Positions 23,959 to 33,398 of a DNA stretch of 64,000 nucleotides are shown here, piece by piece. Below the pieces are notes generated by a model. That model had not been told where the DNA came from. It made no database searches and saw only the letters and a program-made list of their open reading frames with translations. Source of the DNA: Adhaeribacter terrigena. Its GTDB lineage: Bacteria > Bacteroidota > Bacteroidia > Cytophagales > Hymenobacteraceae. Position 1 is the first letter of the stretch; each line of letters begins with the position of its first letter. Made by a program: the position numbers and the translations under genes. The stretch is from assembly GCF_016623615.1 (NCBI RefSeq), contig NZ_JAEHFX010000006.1, forward strand, positions 186,001 through 250,000. The letters are read 5' to 3'.

Positions 23959-25143
23959 ATGCAAACGAAAGAAGTATATGTAATTTCGGCGGTTCGTACG
24001 CCAATTGGTAGTTTTGGTGGTGCTTTGGCTAGCGTTTCTGCTACGCAACTAGGTGCTGCTGCTATTAAAGGTGCGTTGGAAAAAGCCGGCGTAGATAAAA
24101 AAGAAGTGCAGGAAGTAATTATGGGCAACGTATTGAGCGCTAACGTTGGCCAGGCTCCGGCCCGCCAGGCAGCTATTTTTGCCGGGTTGGGTTACGAAGT
24201 AGAATGTACTACTGTAAATAAAGTTTGTGCTTCGGGTTCTAAAGCCATTATGTTTGGCGCGCAGGCCATTATGCTGGGCCACAAAGACGTAGTAATTGCC
24301 GGCGGTATGGAAAGCATGAGCAACGTGCCTTATTATTCAGACAAAACCCGTTTCGGAGCTAAGTTAGGCCATATCCAGTTGGTAGACGGTCTGGTGAAAG
24401 ACGGCCTGTGGGATGTTTACAACGACTACCACATGGGTTCTGCGGCTGAAAATACGGCCAAAGAAATGAACATCACCCGCGAAATGCAGGATGAATTTGC
24501 CAAGCAATCTTATACCCGTTCTGCCGAAGCGGCCAAAGCCGGTATGATGAAAAACGAGATCGTTCCGGTAGAAATTCCTCAGCGTGGCAAAGACCCGATC
24601 ATTGTTTCGGAAGATGAAGAATACACCAAAGTAAACTTCGATAAAATTGCAGGCCTGCGTCCGGTTTTCGATAAAGAAGGTACAGTAACGGCTGCCAACG
24701 CTTCTACCCTGAACGATGGTGCTGCGGCCGTTTTATTAATGAGCAAAGAAAAAGCCGAAGAACTTGGCTTAAAACCAATTGCCAAGATCTTAGGTTTTGC
24801 CGATGCCGAACAGGATCCGAAATGGTTCACCACCACCCCATCGCTGGCAATTCCGAAAGCATTGAAAAATGCCGGTGTTTCGGCGGACATGGTAGATTTC
24901 TACGAGATCAACGAAGCTTTCTCGGTAGTTTCTATTGCCAACAACCAGAAATTAGGTTTACAGGGCGACAACGTGAACGTTTACGGTGGCGCGGTTTCTT
25001 TGGGTCACCCGCTGGGAGCTTCTGGGGCCAGAATTGTAACTACTTTAATTAACGTTCTGAATACCAAAGGCGGCAAAATCGGCGTTACCGGTATCTGCAA
25101 CGGCGGCGGCGGTGCTTCTGCTATTGTACTGGAAAAAATGTAA
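23959..25143 (+). CDS. Acetyl-CoA acetyltransferase (thiolase)
   Basis: 394 aa, full length for the family. Catalytic Cys in NKVCASGSKAIMFGAQ (about residue 90), His in NEAFSVV context and GGAVSLGHPLGASGARI, and the second Cys in GICNGGGGASAIVL at the end, all conserved. The enzyme joins or cleaves acetyl-CoA units (2 acetyl-CoA to acetoacetyl-CoA, or the last step of beta-oxidation). Single gene with its own terminator. AtoB/PhaA-type is most likely; substrate length cannot be told from sequence alone. Confidence 0.93.
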   Translation: MQTKEVYVISAVRTPIGSFGGALASVSATQLGAAAIKGALEKAGVDKKEVQEVIMGNVLSANVGQAPARQAAIFAGLGYEVECTTVNKVCASGSKAIMFGAQAIMLGHKDVVIAGGMESMSNVPYYSDKTRFGAKLGHIQLVDGLVKDGLWDVYNDYHMGSAAENTAKEMNITREMQDEFAKQSYTRSAEAAKAGMMKNEIVPVEIPQRGKDPIIVSEDEEYTKVNFDKIAGLRPVFDKEGTVTAANASTLNDGAAAVLLMSKEKAEELGLKPIAKILGFADAEQDPKWFTTTPSLAIPKALKNAGVSADMVDFYEINEAFSVVSIANNQKLGLQGDNVNVYGGAVSLGHPLGASGARIVTTLINVLNTKGGKIGVTGICNGGGGASAIVLEKM

Positions 25144-25182
25144 TTCAGACTTTTTTGCTTTCAAAGCATACCATTTTCAAAG

Positions 25183-25212
25183 AGCCTTACGTTCAGTTGT
25201 AAGGCTTTTTGT
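25183..25212 (+). terminator. Intrinsic terminator after thiolase
   Basis: AGCCTTAC-GTTCAGTT-GTAAGGCTTTTT. An interspersed repeat copy (25162-25177) lies immediately before it. Confidence 0.85.
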
Positions 25213-25420
25213 TTTTTATCGCGGATGAAACGGATTCATCGATTTTGCGTTTTTTTTTGTCTGGATCAGGATTTTCAGGTTTTCAGAAATTTCAGAAATG
25301 AAAAACGGTATGGTTTTGGCCTAAAAAAGTCGGGAACCGCAACTAAGAAAAAAAGCACCTTTAAATCAGCAGCTCACCGCATTAGCACATCAGCACATTA
25401 AATAATCAGCACATTTCCAC

Positions 25421-26866
25421 ATGCTTCGCACTACACTTACCGGCACTTTTTTACTCGTTTTCACTACCGTTTCTTTCGGGCAGCGAAATACTTACAAGCG
25501 CTTTGAAAAAACCAACGGGCCGGAAGTAAAAGTTACAACCTACCACGATTCGGCTTACGCCAAGATCAAGGAACGTTATTCCATTTTGACCAAACCCGAT
25601 ACCATCATTCAGGGACAATACCGTAAATTTTATAACGACGGCAAAACCGTAGAAGTGCGCGCCAAATTCGTAAATGGCAAACCCGACAGTATTTACACCG
25701 AATATTACCCAACCGGTCAAACCAGGTTTGAGGTTCCTTATGTGAATGGGTTGAAGAACGGCGTTTTCAAGACTTACTTCAGCAACGGCAAGATCATGCA
25801 GGAAGGCAGTTACGTAGACGACCAGCAAAGCAACGTAATCAAAACTTTTTACGACAACGGCCAACCCAAAATGGAAGCGGGTTTTATAAACGGTTTTCCG
25901 GATGGGCTGGTGAAGGAATATTATCCCGGCGGTAAAATTAAATCGGAGATCACCTATAAAAATAACCAGCAAAACGGCCTTTCCAAAACCTATTACGAAA
26001 ATGGTCAGCTCGAAACGGAGGCGCAATTCCTGAACGGAAATATAGACGGCTATTACAAAACCTTTTACGATAACGGGCAGCTGAAATCTATTGCCCAGCA
26101 GGATAAAAGCGGCAAAACCGGTTCGTATAAAAGCTACTATAAAAGCGGCGGTTTAGAAACTGAAGGCACGTACAAAACGGTAAAGATCGAGCAACCCAAA
26201 GAGTTATTTTTCGATGGCAAGCAAACCCGTCTGCGCGAAAGCATTGCCCTCGACGCTACCACCGGCAAACGCGACGGCCTGGTAAAATCGTATTACGAAA
26301 ACGGCAAACCCATGCGGATCAGCACCTATAAAGAAGGAATTCTGGTAGGTACGGCGCAGGGCTTTTACGAAAGCGGCAAGCTGAAAGAAGAAGTTAAATA
26401 CAGCAACAATGCCCTGGACCGCAAAATAACCACGTATTACGAAAGCGGCAACGTAAAAGAAGAGCAGGCCTATAAAAACAAACTAAAAACCGGCGAATGG
26501 CTTACGTATTACGATGTTGCGCCGAAGAAAATCAAAATAAAAGAACCTTACCTGAACGACCGCATTTCCGGAATCCGCTTTACCTACCATGAAAACGGGC
26601 AGGTAGCCAGCAAAGCAGAATTTATAAACAACAATAAGATCGGGCTGGAAGAAACCTTTTACCCGAGCGGCAAACTCAAAACCGAAACCGAATACAAAAA
26701 CGGCTCCCGTTCCGGTAAATTCCGGCAGTATTTTGAAAATGGCAAAACGGAAATTACCGGCGCTTTCCGCAACAACCGCGAAACCGGGAACTGGAAATGG
26801 ATGAACGAAAACGGTAAAACGACACGTACGGCTATTTTCAGAAATGGAAAAGAAGTTCCGAAATAA
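25421..26866 (+). CDS. Exported MORN-like repeat protein (YwqK type)
   Basis: 481 aa. Signal peptide MLRTTLTGTFLLVFTTVSFG. The rest consists of about 17 repeats of some 22 residues with the core YYENGKLK/E.Y.NG...G (for example YYPTGQTRFEVPYVNGLKNG, YYENGQLETEAQFLNGNIDG, YYESGNVKEEQAYKNKLKTG). These are MORN_2 repeats as in proteins often labelled toxin-antitoxin system YwqK family antitoxin; there is no toxin gene beside it, so that label should not be taken literally. Likely a periplasmic or surface beta-sheet solenoid. Role unknown. Confidence 0.85.
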   Translation: MLRTTLTGTFLLVFTTVSFGQRNTYKRFEKTNGPEVKVTTYHDSAYAKIKERYSILTKPDTIIQGQYRKFYNDGKTVEVRAKFVNGKPDSIYTEYYPTGQTRFEVPYVNGLKNGVFKTYFSNGKIMQEGSYVDDQQSNVIKTFYDNGQPKMEAGFINGFPDGLVKEYYPGGKIKSEITYKNNQQNGLSKTYYENGQLETEAQFLNGNIDGYYKTFYDNGQLKSIAQQDKSGKTGSYKSYYKSGGLETEGTYKTVKIEQPKELFFDGKQTRLRESIALDATTGKRDGLVKSYYENGKPMRISTYKEGILVGTAQGFYESGKLKEEVKYSNNALDRKITTYYESGNVKEEQAYKNKLKTGEWLTYYDVAPKKIKIKEPYLNDRISGIRFTYHENGQVASKAEFINNNKIGLEETFYPSGKLKTETEYKNGSRSGKFRQYFENGKTEITGAFRNNRETGNWKWMNENGKTTRTAIFRNGKEVPK

Positions 26867-27004
26867 AGTCGCTTTGCTGAAACTGGTTTTGCTTTTTGCA
26901 AACCCGGAAGGGAAACAAACTACAAATTACCGCTTGTAAGCTAATCAAAACCCCCGTTTTAATTGTTTATTAAATACTGTCAGTAACGAAGTTGACAGTT
27001 TTTA

Positions 27005-27478
27005 ATGAACACTAAAATGAAACAGTTAACCTTCTTTTTGTTAATTTTTGTTTTGACTGCTTTCAACAATTCAGCCAGAAACAATACGCCCTTTAAAGTA
27101 GAGATCGCCTACAGAGCGCTTCCTGATCCGATGACGACTGAGTACATAATCGATAATAAAAAAATGTACCTGAATCATGTAATTTATGACAATCAGGAAG
27201 CTTCTTACCAGAGTTTAAATAAATCAACTTATAAAGACTTTGACCGCGATAAAATTATTTCCTTTTTAACGCAAACGAACTGGTCCGATATTCCTGCTCA
27301 AATTGGCACTACTGCCGAAGGTCAGCACTATATTGTTAAAATAGAAATAAACAACCAGGTATATAATTTCGACATCCGGAATACGTATCACCCAACTTTT
27401 GCCAGTTTATTTACGATCTGCAACGAGGCGATTCCAAGTAAAGAAAAACGGGAAAAGTATGCATTGCCTTACAAGTGA
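27005..27478 (+). CDS. Exported protein of unknown function
   Basis: 157 aa with signal peptide (MKQLTFFLLIFVLTAFNNSA from the ATG at 27017; the first ATG at 27005 adds four residues). The mature domain has strand-like segments (FKVEIAYRALP, KKMYLNHVIYD, HYIVKIEINNQVYNFDIRN) and ends KEKREKYALPYK. No family recognised. Lone gene. Confidence 0.7.
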   Translation: MNTKMKQLTFFLLIFVLTAFNNSARNNTPFKVEIAYRALPDPMTTEYIIDNKKMYLNHVIYDNQEASYQSLNKSTYKDFDRDKIISFLTQTNWSDIPAQIGTTAEGQHYIVKIEINNQVYNFDIRNTYHPTFASLFTICNEAIPSKEKREKYALPYK

Positions 27479-27779
27479 TTTCTGAAAGAAAAATAAAATT
27501 CACCAACCTTTCATACCATAAAAATATAAGCAAGCCTTGCAACAACAAAACCCAGATTGCATCAAAACTTCTTCCAACCGGGTTTAGGGTAGAACGACCT
27601 GTGTTTTATTTGATCCGATCGCGTACCTCGTAACCGTTTTATGGCAATCTTACCTTTCAAAACGGTATCCTTTTCCTTTCAAAAACTCTGAATTCTCTTT
27701 TCTTCAAGTATCATTTTCCGGGGCTTTCTTCTTACTTTTGCAACTTAATTGCATAGCATTTTTGCATAATCTTTTATAA
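27479..27779. other. Intergenic region upstream of lysC
   Basis: 300 bp. Holds an interspersed repeat copy at 27657-27674 and a TACTTTTG box at 27733-27740 that fits a promoter for lysC (47 bp to the start). I see no lysine riboswitch. Confidence 0.5.
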
Positions 27780-29108
27780 ATGAAAGTCTTAAAATTTGGC
27801 GGTACTTCTGTAGGTTCCGCAGCCCGCATTAAAAACGTAGCCCAGTTGGTACAGCGCGAAAACCGGCCAGTGCTGGTAGTTCTTTCGGCCATGAGCGGCA
27901 CCACCAATCGTTTGGTAGATATAACCGGGCTGCTTAAACATAAACGTACCGACGAAGCAAAGAAACAGATCCAGGAACTGCACCGCCAGTACCAGCTCGT
28001 AGCCGAAGAACTATTCGAAACCGAAAACTGGAAACAGCAGGCGCTGCAACTGCTGGAAGAACATTTTCAGTACCTGCAGGCTTTCACACAGGACCTTTTT
28101 ACCGTTAACGAAGAACGCGCCATTTTAGCTCAGGGCGAACTTTTATCTACCGCACTTTTCCATTTCCATTTGCTGGAAACCATGGTACCGGGCACGTTGC
28201 TGCCCGCCTTAAATTTCATGCGCCTGGACCAGGATCAGGAACCCGACATGACTTACATCCGCGAAAACCTGCAGCGCGAAATTTCGCAACACGATCAGAA
28301 CCAGATATTTGTAACCCAAGGCTATATCTGCCGCAACACTTTCGGCGAAATTGATAACCTGAAACGCGGGGGTTCCGATTATTCGGCATCCCTGATCGGA
28401 GCGGCCCTCAAAGCTGAAGAAATTCAGATCTGGACCGATATTGACGGCATGCACAACAACGATCCGCGCATCGTAAAAAACACCTATCCCATTGCCGAAC
28501 TTTCTTTCGATGAAGCGGCCGAATTAGCTTATTTCGGGGCCAAAATTCTGCACCCGAGCAGTGTATGGCCTGCCAAACAGGAGAACATTCCGGTACGTTT
28601 GCTCAATACCATGCAACCGGAAGCCCGCGGCACGCTGATCTCGGGCAAAACAACCGGCCAGAATATTAAAGCGGTGGCAGCCAAAGACTGTATCACGGCT
28701 ATTAAAATTCAGTCGAGCCGCATGCTGCTGGCTTATGGTTTTCTGCGCAGCGTTTTCGAAGTATTCGAGGTTTATAAAACCCCGATCGATATGATCACAA
28801 CCTCGGAAGTGGCCGTTTCGATTACTATCGACGATACCAAACACTTAGGCGCCATTGTGGAAGATCTGAAGCTTTACGGCAACGTAGAAGTAGAACAGGA
28901 TCAGACCATTATCTGTATAGTAGGCGATTTTCTGGCCGAAAGTACTGGTTATGCCCTGGAAGTAGTTACTGCCTTGCAGCATATTCCGTTGCGCATGATC
29001 TCCTACGGCGGCAGCAAAAACAACATCAGTTTCCTGATTAAAACGGAACATAAAGTGGAAGCATTAACGGCGTTGAATGATAACGTTTTTGGCAAAAGCA
29101 AAAACTAA
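27780..29108 (+). CDS. lysC: Aspartate kinase
   Basis: 442 aa. N-terminal kinase domain with KFGGTSVGSA (residues 4-13), the SAMSGTTNRLVD loop, RGGSDYSASLIGAALKAEEI and WTDIDGMHNNDPR; C-terminal ACT domains (about 300-440). It phosphorylates L-aspartate, the first step to lysine/diaminopimelate, threonine and methionine. Monofunctional, without a homoserine dehydrogenase part. Twelve bases separate it from lysA, so the pair is an operon for lysine and cell-wall diaminopimelate synthesis. Feedback control through the ACT domains is expected for the family. Confidence 0.95.
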   Translation: MKVLKFGGTSVGSAARIKNVAQLVQRENRPVLVVLSAMSGTTNRLVDITGLLKHKRTDEAKKQIQELHRQYQLVAEELFETENWKQQALQLLEEHFQYLQAFTQDLFTVNEERAILAQGELLSTALFHFHLLETMVPGTLLPALNFMRLDQDQEPDMTYIRENLQREISQHDQNQIFVTQGYICRNTFGEIDNLKRGGSDYSASLIGAALKAEEIQIWTDIDGMHNNDPRIVKNTYPIAELSFDEAAELAYFGAKILHPSSVWPAKQENIPVRLLNTMQPEARGTLISGKTTGQNIKAVAAKDCITAIKIQSSRMLLAYGFLRSVFEVFEVYKTPIDMITTSEVAVSITIDDTKHLGAIVEDLKLYGNVEVEQDQTIICIVGDFLAESTGYALEVVTALQHIPLRMISYGGSKNNISFLIKTEHKVEALTALNDNVFGKSKN

Positions 29109-29120
29109 AAGAAGAAATTA

Positions 29121-30272
29121 ATGCTACACATAGATAAAAGCGAACTGCAAAACCACCCGACGCCTTTTTACGCATACGATCTGCAACTGCTCCGCGAAAC
29201 CTTGCTGTCGGCGGCCAATGAAGCGCAAAAATATGGTTATCATGTACATTACGCCCTGAAAGCCAACACCAACAGCCCGGTTTTAAAGGAAGTGCTGAAC
29301 GTTGGTTTCGGGGCCGATTGTGTAAGCGGGAACGAAGTAAAAAAAGCCCTGGAAAGCGGTTTCCCGGCCGGGAAAGTAGTTTTTGCCGGCGTTGGCAAAT
29401 CGGATGCAGAAATAAACTTCGGACTGGAAAACGATATTTTCTGTTTCAATACCGAATCGGTACATGAGCTGGAAGTGCTGAACGAACTGGCCGGCCAAAA
29501 AGGAAAAACCGCCCGGATTGCCCTCCGCATTAACCCGAACGTGAACGCCAAAACGCATCATTACATCACCACCGGTTTAGAGGAAAATAAATTCGGGATC
29601 AACTTCTGGGAATTACCGCAACTACTAGATTATTTGCCGGAGCTGGAAAACCTGCACCTAGTTGGTCTGCATTTTCACATCGGCTCGCAGATTACCGACC
29701 TGAGCGTTTTTAAAGCCTTGTGTTTGCGCGTAAACGAGATTCAAAGCTGGTTTTTAAGCCGGAATGTAGTAGTAGAACACCTGAATTTAGGCGGCGGTCT
29801 GGGCGTAAATTACCACGAACCCGATACCGATGCCATTCCTGATTTTGCAACGTATTTCGGGATTTTTAAAGAATTCCTGAAACCGGAACCGGGGCAGCAG
29901 GTCCATTTTGAACTCGGCCGGGCCTTGGTGGCGCAATGCGGCACGCTTGTTTCCAGGGTGCTTTACATTAAAAAAGGCATTAAAACCAATTTCATCATTC
30001 TGGATGCCGGCATGACCGAACTGATGCGCCCGGCGCTTTACCAGGCTTATCACAAAATAGAAAACCTGAGCAGCCAAGCCCACGAACTCCGCTACGATGT
30101 GGTTGGCCCGATCTGCGAATCTTCCGATTGCTTTGGCAAAGCGGTAATGCTACCCGAAACCAACCGCGGTGATCTGCTGGCGATCCGCACGGCCGGCGCT
30201 TACGGTGAAGTGATGAGTTCCGGCTACAACCTGCGCGAAAAAGCACCCGCTTTTTATTTCGGAAGAAGGTAG
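29121..30272 (+). CDS. lysA: Diaminopimelate decarboxylase
   Basis: 383 aa, alanine-racemase-fold type III decarboxylase. PLP lysine in HYALKANTNSPV (about residue 48), HFHIGSQITD, the phosphate loop LNLGGGLGVNY, and the substrate/dimer motif GPICESSDCF near the end. Converts meso-diaminopimelate to L-lysine. In an operon with lysC. A little shorter than the E. coli enzyme, normal for Bacteroidota. Confidence 0.95.
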   Translation: MLHIDKSELQNHPTPFYAYDLQLLRETLLSAANEAQKYGYHVHYALKANTNSPVLKEVLNVGFGADCVSGNEVKKALESGFPAGKVVFAGVGKSDAEINFGLENDIFCFNTESVHELEVLNELAGQKGKTARIALRINPNVNAKTHHYITTGLEENKFGINFWELPQLLDYLPELENLHLVGLHFHIGSQITDLSVFKALCLRVNEIQSWFLSRNVVVEHLNLGGGLGVNYHEPDTDAIPDFATYFGIFKEFLKPEPGQQVHFELGRALVAQCGTLVSRVLYIKKGIKTNFIILDAGMTELMRPALYQAYHKIENLSSQAHELRYDVVGPICESSDCFGKAVMLPETNRGDLLAIRTAGAYGEVMSSGYNLREKAPAFYFGRR

Positions 30273-30296
30273 TTTTAGATCAAATGAAAAAATAAA

Positions 30297-30326
30297 CGGG
30301 CATCTTTATAGGTGCCCGCTTATTTT
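30297..30326 (+). terminator. Terminator of lysC-lysA
   Basis: CGGGCA-TCTTTATAGG-TGCCCG then CTTATTTTTC, 25 bp after the lysA stop. Confidence 0.7.
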
Positions 30327-30599
30327 TCGGTCTGAACACGATTTTAAGGATTTTTGGAATGGCCAGTATTTTTGTCTGAATTTGGATTTATCAGATTAGG
30401 GGATTAAAGGATTATTTGTTTGAAACTGAATTTTCTGAAACAAGGTTCGGTGTAGCCAATTCAAGAAATATCAGAATCAAAAAAAGAATTTACCAATAGG
30501 GGCATCTTCGGTTGCCCTTTCACATTTCCAAATCAAGCCTATCGCCAGCGCAGCGTCACATGAAAATCAGGTTATCCGAAAAACTAAAATAAAAGAAAG

Positions 30600-30745
30600 C
30601 CAGCTACGAAGGAGCAAGACACCAGTTTCTGTGAGAGCGGCCTCCAAGACTTCCGGTGCCGAGGTACGAGGCAGCCCGCCAGGGCAGGAAGGGTTGCAGC
30701 CGCGAACGCAGAAACGAAGCCACCCGGCTCGAGGGAGAAAGTAAA
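30600..30745. ncRNA. Candidate structured RNA or structured repeat, GC-rich island
   Basis: A 145-bp GC-rich island in AT-rich intergenic sequence with no open frame. Helices read by eye: GTTTCTG (30625-30631) with CAGAAAC (30709-30715); inside it GCGGC (30637-30641) with GCCGC (30699-30703); inside that CTTCC (30650-30654) with GGAAG (30687-30691); within it TGCC (30657-30660) with GGCA (30670-30673) and the hairpin GCCC-GCCA-GGGC (30674-30685). The consistent nesting argues for a fold. No Rfam family recognised; a dispersed structured repeat is the alternative. Strand undetermined. Confidence 0.35.
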
Positions 30746-30899
30746 CTATTAAAGTTAAAAGTTATGAATTAAGTGTTAAAGCTACCTATGAAAACGGTAT
30801 CCTTTCAAGCCTAAAAACTTAATAGTCAACTTCCTTATCAGCTTAAATAGATCCTTTATCGTCAGGACGTCGCCATAAAACGGTATGCTTTTAAAGCAA

Positions 30900-30939
30900 A
30901 AAAGTCTGACGGAGCAATTAATTGCTCCGTCAGACTTTT
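30900..30939. terminator. Perfect 40-bp palindrome, probable bidirectional terminator
   Basis: Arms of 20 bp: AAAAGTCTGACGGAGCAATT and its exact complement, giving a hairpin with A-run and T-run flanks on both strands. It lies before the convergent minus-strand gene end at 31006. Confidence 0.7.
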
Positions 30940-31005
30940 CTATTTCTTACCTGATCGAAAATTCAGGAAATGAACATTTTCAAATCTTCAAAACCTTCAA
31001 ATCAT

Positions 31006-31572
31006 TTAGATCTGATCCAAAACTAAATTCTGGAAAAAATCAGGTTCGCCGATCTTGATCCCCGGGCTTTCGTGGAAATAATTGGCCATATCGAGCGCGT
31101 TCCCGGCAGAATTCTTATCGGCCGATAAAAGGTAAATATTATTCCCCAACTCTTCCACCAGGTGCGTATTGGTGCGTTTCATCAGTTTTTCCAGCAGCAC
31201 CTTGCTTACCGGTTCTTCCAGCGTTACAATAAACTGGTTCGTAATGCCTAATCGACCCAGTTTATCTTCGGTACGCGAAAAGAAAGGCGTGGCATACAGA
31301 ATTTTCGGGTTCTGTTCCAGCAAATTGAACTTCAGTTCCATGGTGCCGGGCGTAATTTCGCCACGGGCCGAAACCACCGTTACATCGGCTGAACCTGAGG
31401 TTGTTTCATCCAGAATATTACCCAGAAAATCGTATTCGCTTAAAATTTTATCTTTGGTTGCTTTATCGGTGCCTTCAGCAAAACCGATAATTAGCATATC
31501 TGTCAGGACCGGGCCTAATTCAACTTTCTGATCCTGATAATAGAAGTAATGGGAAGCTCCAGAGTTTGCCAT
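31006..31572 (-). CDS. Stand-alone protein resembling a subtilase propeptide
   Basis: 188 aa from the ATG at 31572 (MANSGASHYFYYQDQKVELG). Segments such as KILYATPFFSRTEDKLG, TNQFIVTLEEPVSKVLLEKL, ELGNNIYLLSADKNSAGNAL and SPGIKIGEPDFFQNLVLDQ follow the pattern of the N-terminal prodomain of large S8 peptidases (repeated strand-helix units ending in EPDF). The peptidase domain itself is absent. It could act as a free inhibitor or chaperone of a subtilase encoded elsewhere, or be something different with the same fold. No signal peptide. Confidence 0.6.
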   Translation of the reverse strand: MANSGASHYFYYQDQKVELGPVLTDMLIIGFAEGTDKATKDKILSEYDFLGNILDETTSGSADVTVVSARGEITPGTMELKFNLLEQNPKILYATPFFSRTEDKLGRLGITNQFIVTLEEPVSKVLLEKLMKRTNTHLVEELGNNIYLLSADKNSAGNALDMANYFHESPGIKIGEPDFFQNLVLDQI

Positions 31573-31767
31573 ATTTTTATAAATAGCTGGAAGTTTTTTC
31601 CTTCCTATAACGCACACCTTGCCTTTAGGTTCTGACTTTTTATATTAAAAACGCTATACTTTTAGCCCGGAAAAATAGTAACCCGCCATTTTTCAAAAAA
31701 TCGCTCCCGCATAACTGTTCTTAAAAACGAAAAAACCGTAAGCTATTTCAGCCCAAAACTACCAGCT

Positions 31768-33201
31768 ATGAAAATATTACTGACCGGTGCCAACGGTTAC
31801 ATTGGTAAAAGATTATTGCCGGTGCTGCTCGAAAACGGGCACGAAATCACCTGCCTGGTGCGCGATCCGCGAAGGTTTGAGCTGGAAGAAAGCCTTAAAG
31901 AAAAAGTACAGATCGTAAAAGCCGATCTGCTCGATGAAGCCAGCTTGCAGGCTTTACCGACTAATATAGACGCAGCCTATTATCTGGTACATTCCATGGG
32001 TGGCAGCTCCGATTTTTACAGTGCCGAAGCCCGTTCAGCCACGAATTTCAGAACCTATTTAGATAGAACTTCTGCAAAACAAGTAATTTATTTAAGCGGT
32101 CTTTCTTACGGCAACCATCTTTCGCAGCATATGGCCTCGCGCAGCAACGTAGCGCAAATTATGCGCGCCGGCCGTGTTCCGGTTACGGTCCTGCGCGCTT
32201 CCATCATCATCGGCTCCGGTTCGGCTTCGTTCGAAATTATCCGCGACCTGGTAGAAAAGCTGCCGGTGATGGTCACCCCGAAATGGCTGAATTCCCGTTG
32301 CCAGCCCATTGCCATCCGCGACGTATTATTCTATTTATCGGAAGTGCTTACCTGCGAAAAATGCTGGGACCAGACGCTGGATATTGGCGGGCCCGATATT
32401 CTTACCTACAAGCAAATGCTGCTGAAACTAGCCGAACTCCGGGGCCTGAAACGCAGGATCATTACGCTGCCCATTCTCACGCCCAAACTTTCTTCCTACT
32501 GGCTGTATTTTTTAACCAGCACCAGTTTTTCCATTGCCCGCAGTTTGGTAGCAAGCCTGAAAGCAGACACGGTGGTACAAAACGATCAGATCAAACAACT
32601 GATACCGCACGAATGCATCACGTACGAAGAAGCCTTAAAACTCGCTTTCAGCAAGATCGAGCAGAATTCCGTGATCTCCAGCTGGACCGATGCTTTGGTG
32701 AGCGGCACAATCAGGCAGGATTACATGGATTTTGTGCAGATCCCCCAAAATGGTGTACTTACCGACAAACAAATTATTCCGCTGGAAGGCGAACATACCC
32801 ATGTGCTCGATAATATCTGGCAGATCGGCGGGCAACGCGGCTGGTACAAAACCGACTGGCTCTGGAACATCCGCGGTTTTCTGGATAAGCTGGTGGGCGG
32901 TGTGGGTTTACGGCGCGGCCGCCGGCACCCTTTTAATCTGAAAGCCGGCGATACGCTCGATTTCTGGCGCGTGCTTTTGGCCGATAAACAAAATAAACGC
33001 CTGCTGCTTTACGCCGAAATGAAACTGCCCGGTGAAGCCTGGCTGCAGTTCCGGATATTTGAGGAAAACGGCAGGAATTACCTGGAGCAACTCGCCGCCT
33101 TCCGTCCTAAAGGCTTGTGGGGAAGGTTATACTGGTACAGTTTATTGCCTTTCCACTTCATAATTTTTGGAGGCATGGCGCGTAACCTCACTAAAACCTA
33201 A
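31768..33201 (+). CDS. NAD(P)-binding SDR-type oxidoreductase with DUF2867 domain
   Basis: 477 aa. N-terminal atypical SDR domain starting MKILLTGANGYIGKRLLPVL (glycine-rich NAD(P) loop), Asp/Leu pair KADLLDEAS, and the YYLVHSMGGSS segment; the last 180 residues (from about 300, with DFVQIPQNGVLT, WLWNIRGFLDKLVGGVGLRRG, LLYAEMKLPGEAWLQF) are a DUF2867 domain. Substrate unknown. Single gene; interspersed-repeat copies lie before (31647) and after it (33216). Confidence 0.88.
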   Translation: MKILLTGANGYIGKRLLPVLLENGHEITCLVRDPRRFELEESLKEKVQIVKADLLDEASLQALPTNIDAAYYLVHSMGGSSDFYSAEARSATNFRTYLDRTSAKQVIYLSGLSYGNHLSQHMASRSNVAQIMRAGRVPVTVLRASIIIGSGSASFEIIRDLVEKLPVMVTPKWLNSRCQPIAIRDVLFYLSEVLTCEKCWDQTLDIGGPDILTYKQMLLKLAELRGLKRRIITLPILTPKLSSYWLYFLTSTSFSIARSLVASLKADTVVQNDQIKQLIPHECITYEEALKLAFSKIEQNSVISSWTDALVSGTIRQDYMDFVQIPQNGVLTDKQIIPLEGEHTHVLDNIWQIGGQRGWYKTDWLWNIRGFLDKLVGGVGLRRGRRHPFNLKAGDTLDFWRVLLADKQNKRLLLYAEMKLPGEAWLQFRIFEENGRNYLEQLAAFRPKGLWGRLYWYSLLPFHFIIFGGMARNLTKT

Positions 33202-33360
33202 AGTCTGAGCCGGCTAAAAACGCTATGCTTTTCAACTTAAAAACTGCCCAGAATAATTTTCAGCCTTATTCTTACAGGTCCTGGCTTTAAAGGCATAAAA
33301 GTTATGCCCGCACCAAAGAAAGAAATCCGGCCGATTCGTTCAATATTTACCGAACCTTCC

Positions 33361-33368
33361 TACCTTTG
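33361..33368 (+). promoter_or_regulatory. -7 box of purC
   Basis: TACCTTTG 30 bp before the purC start codon; no clear TTG partner. Confidence 0.5.
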
Positions 33369-33398
33369 CAACAATCATTTATTACTCCTTTTTTCTGA

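Noticed and set aside
25421-26866. Toxin-antitoxin system (YwqK antitoxin label)
   Set aside because: The protein has a signal peptide and about 17 MORN-like repeats; no toxin gene is adjacent. The label is only a family name.
27479-27779. Lysine riboswitch upstream of lysC
   Set aside because: I could not trace the conserved five-helix junction sequences of the lysine riboswitch in these 300 bp.
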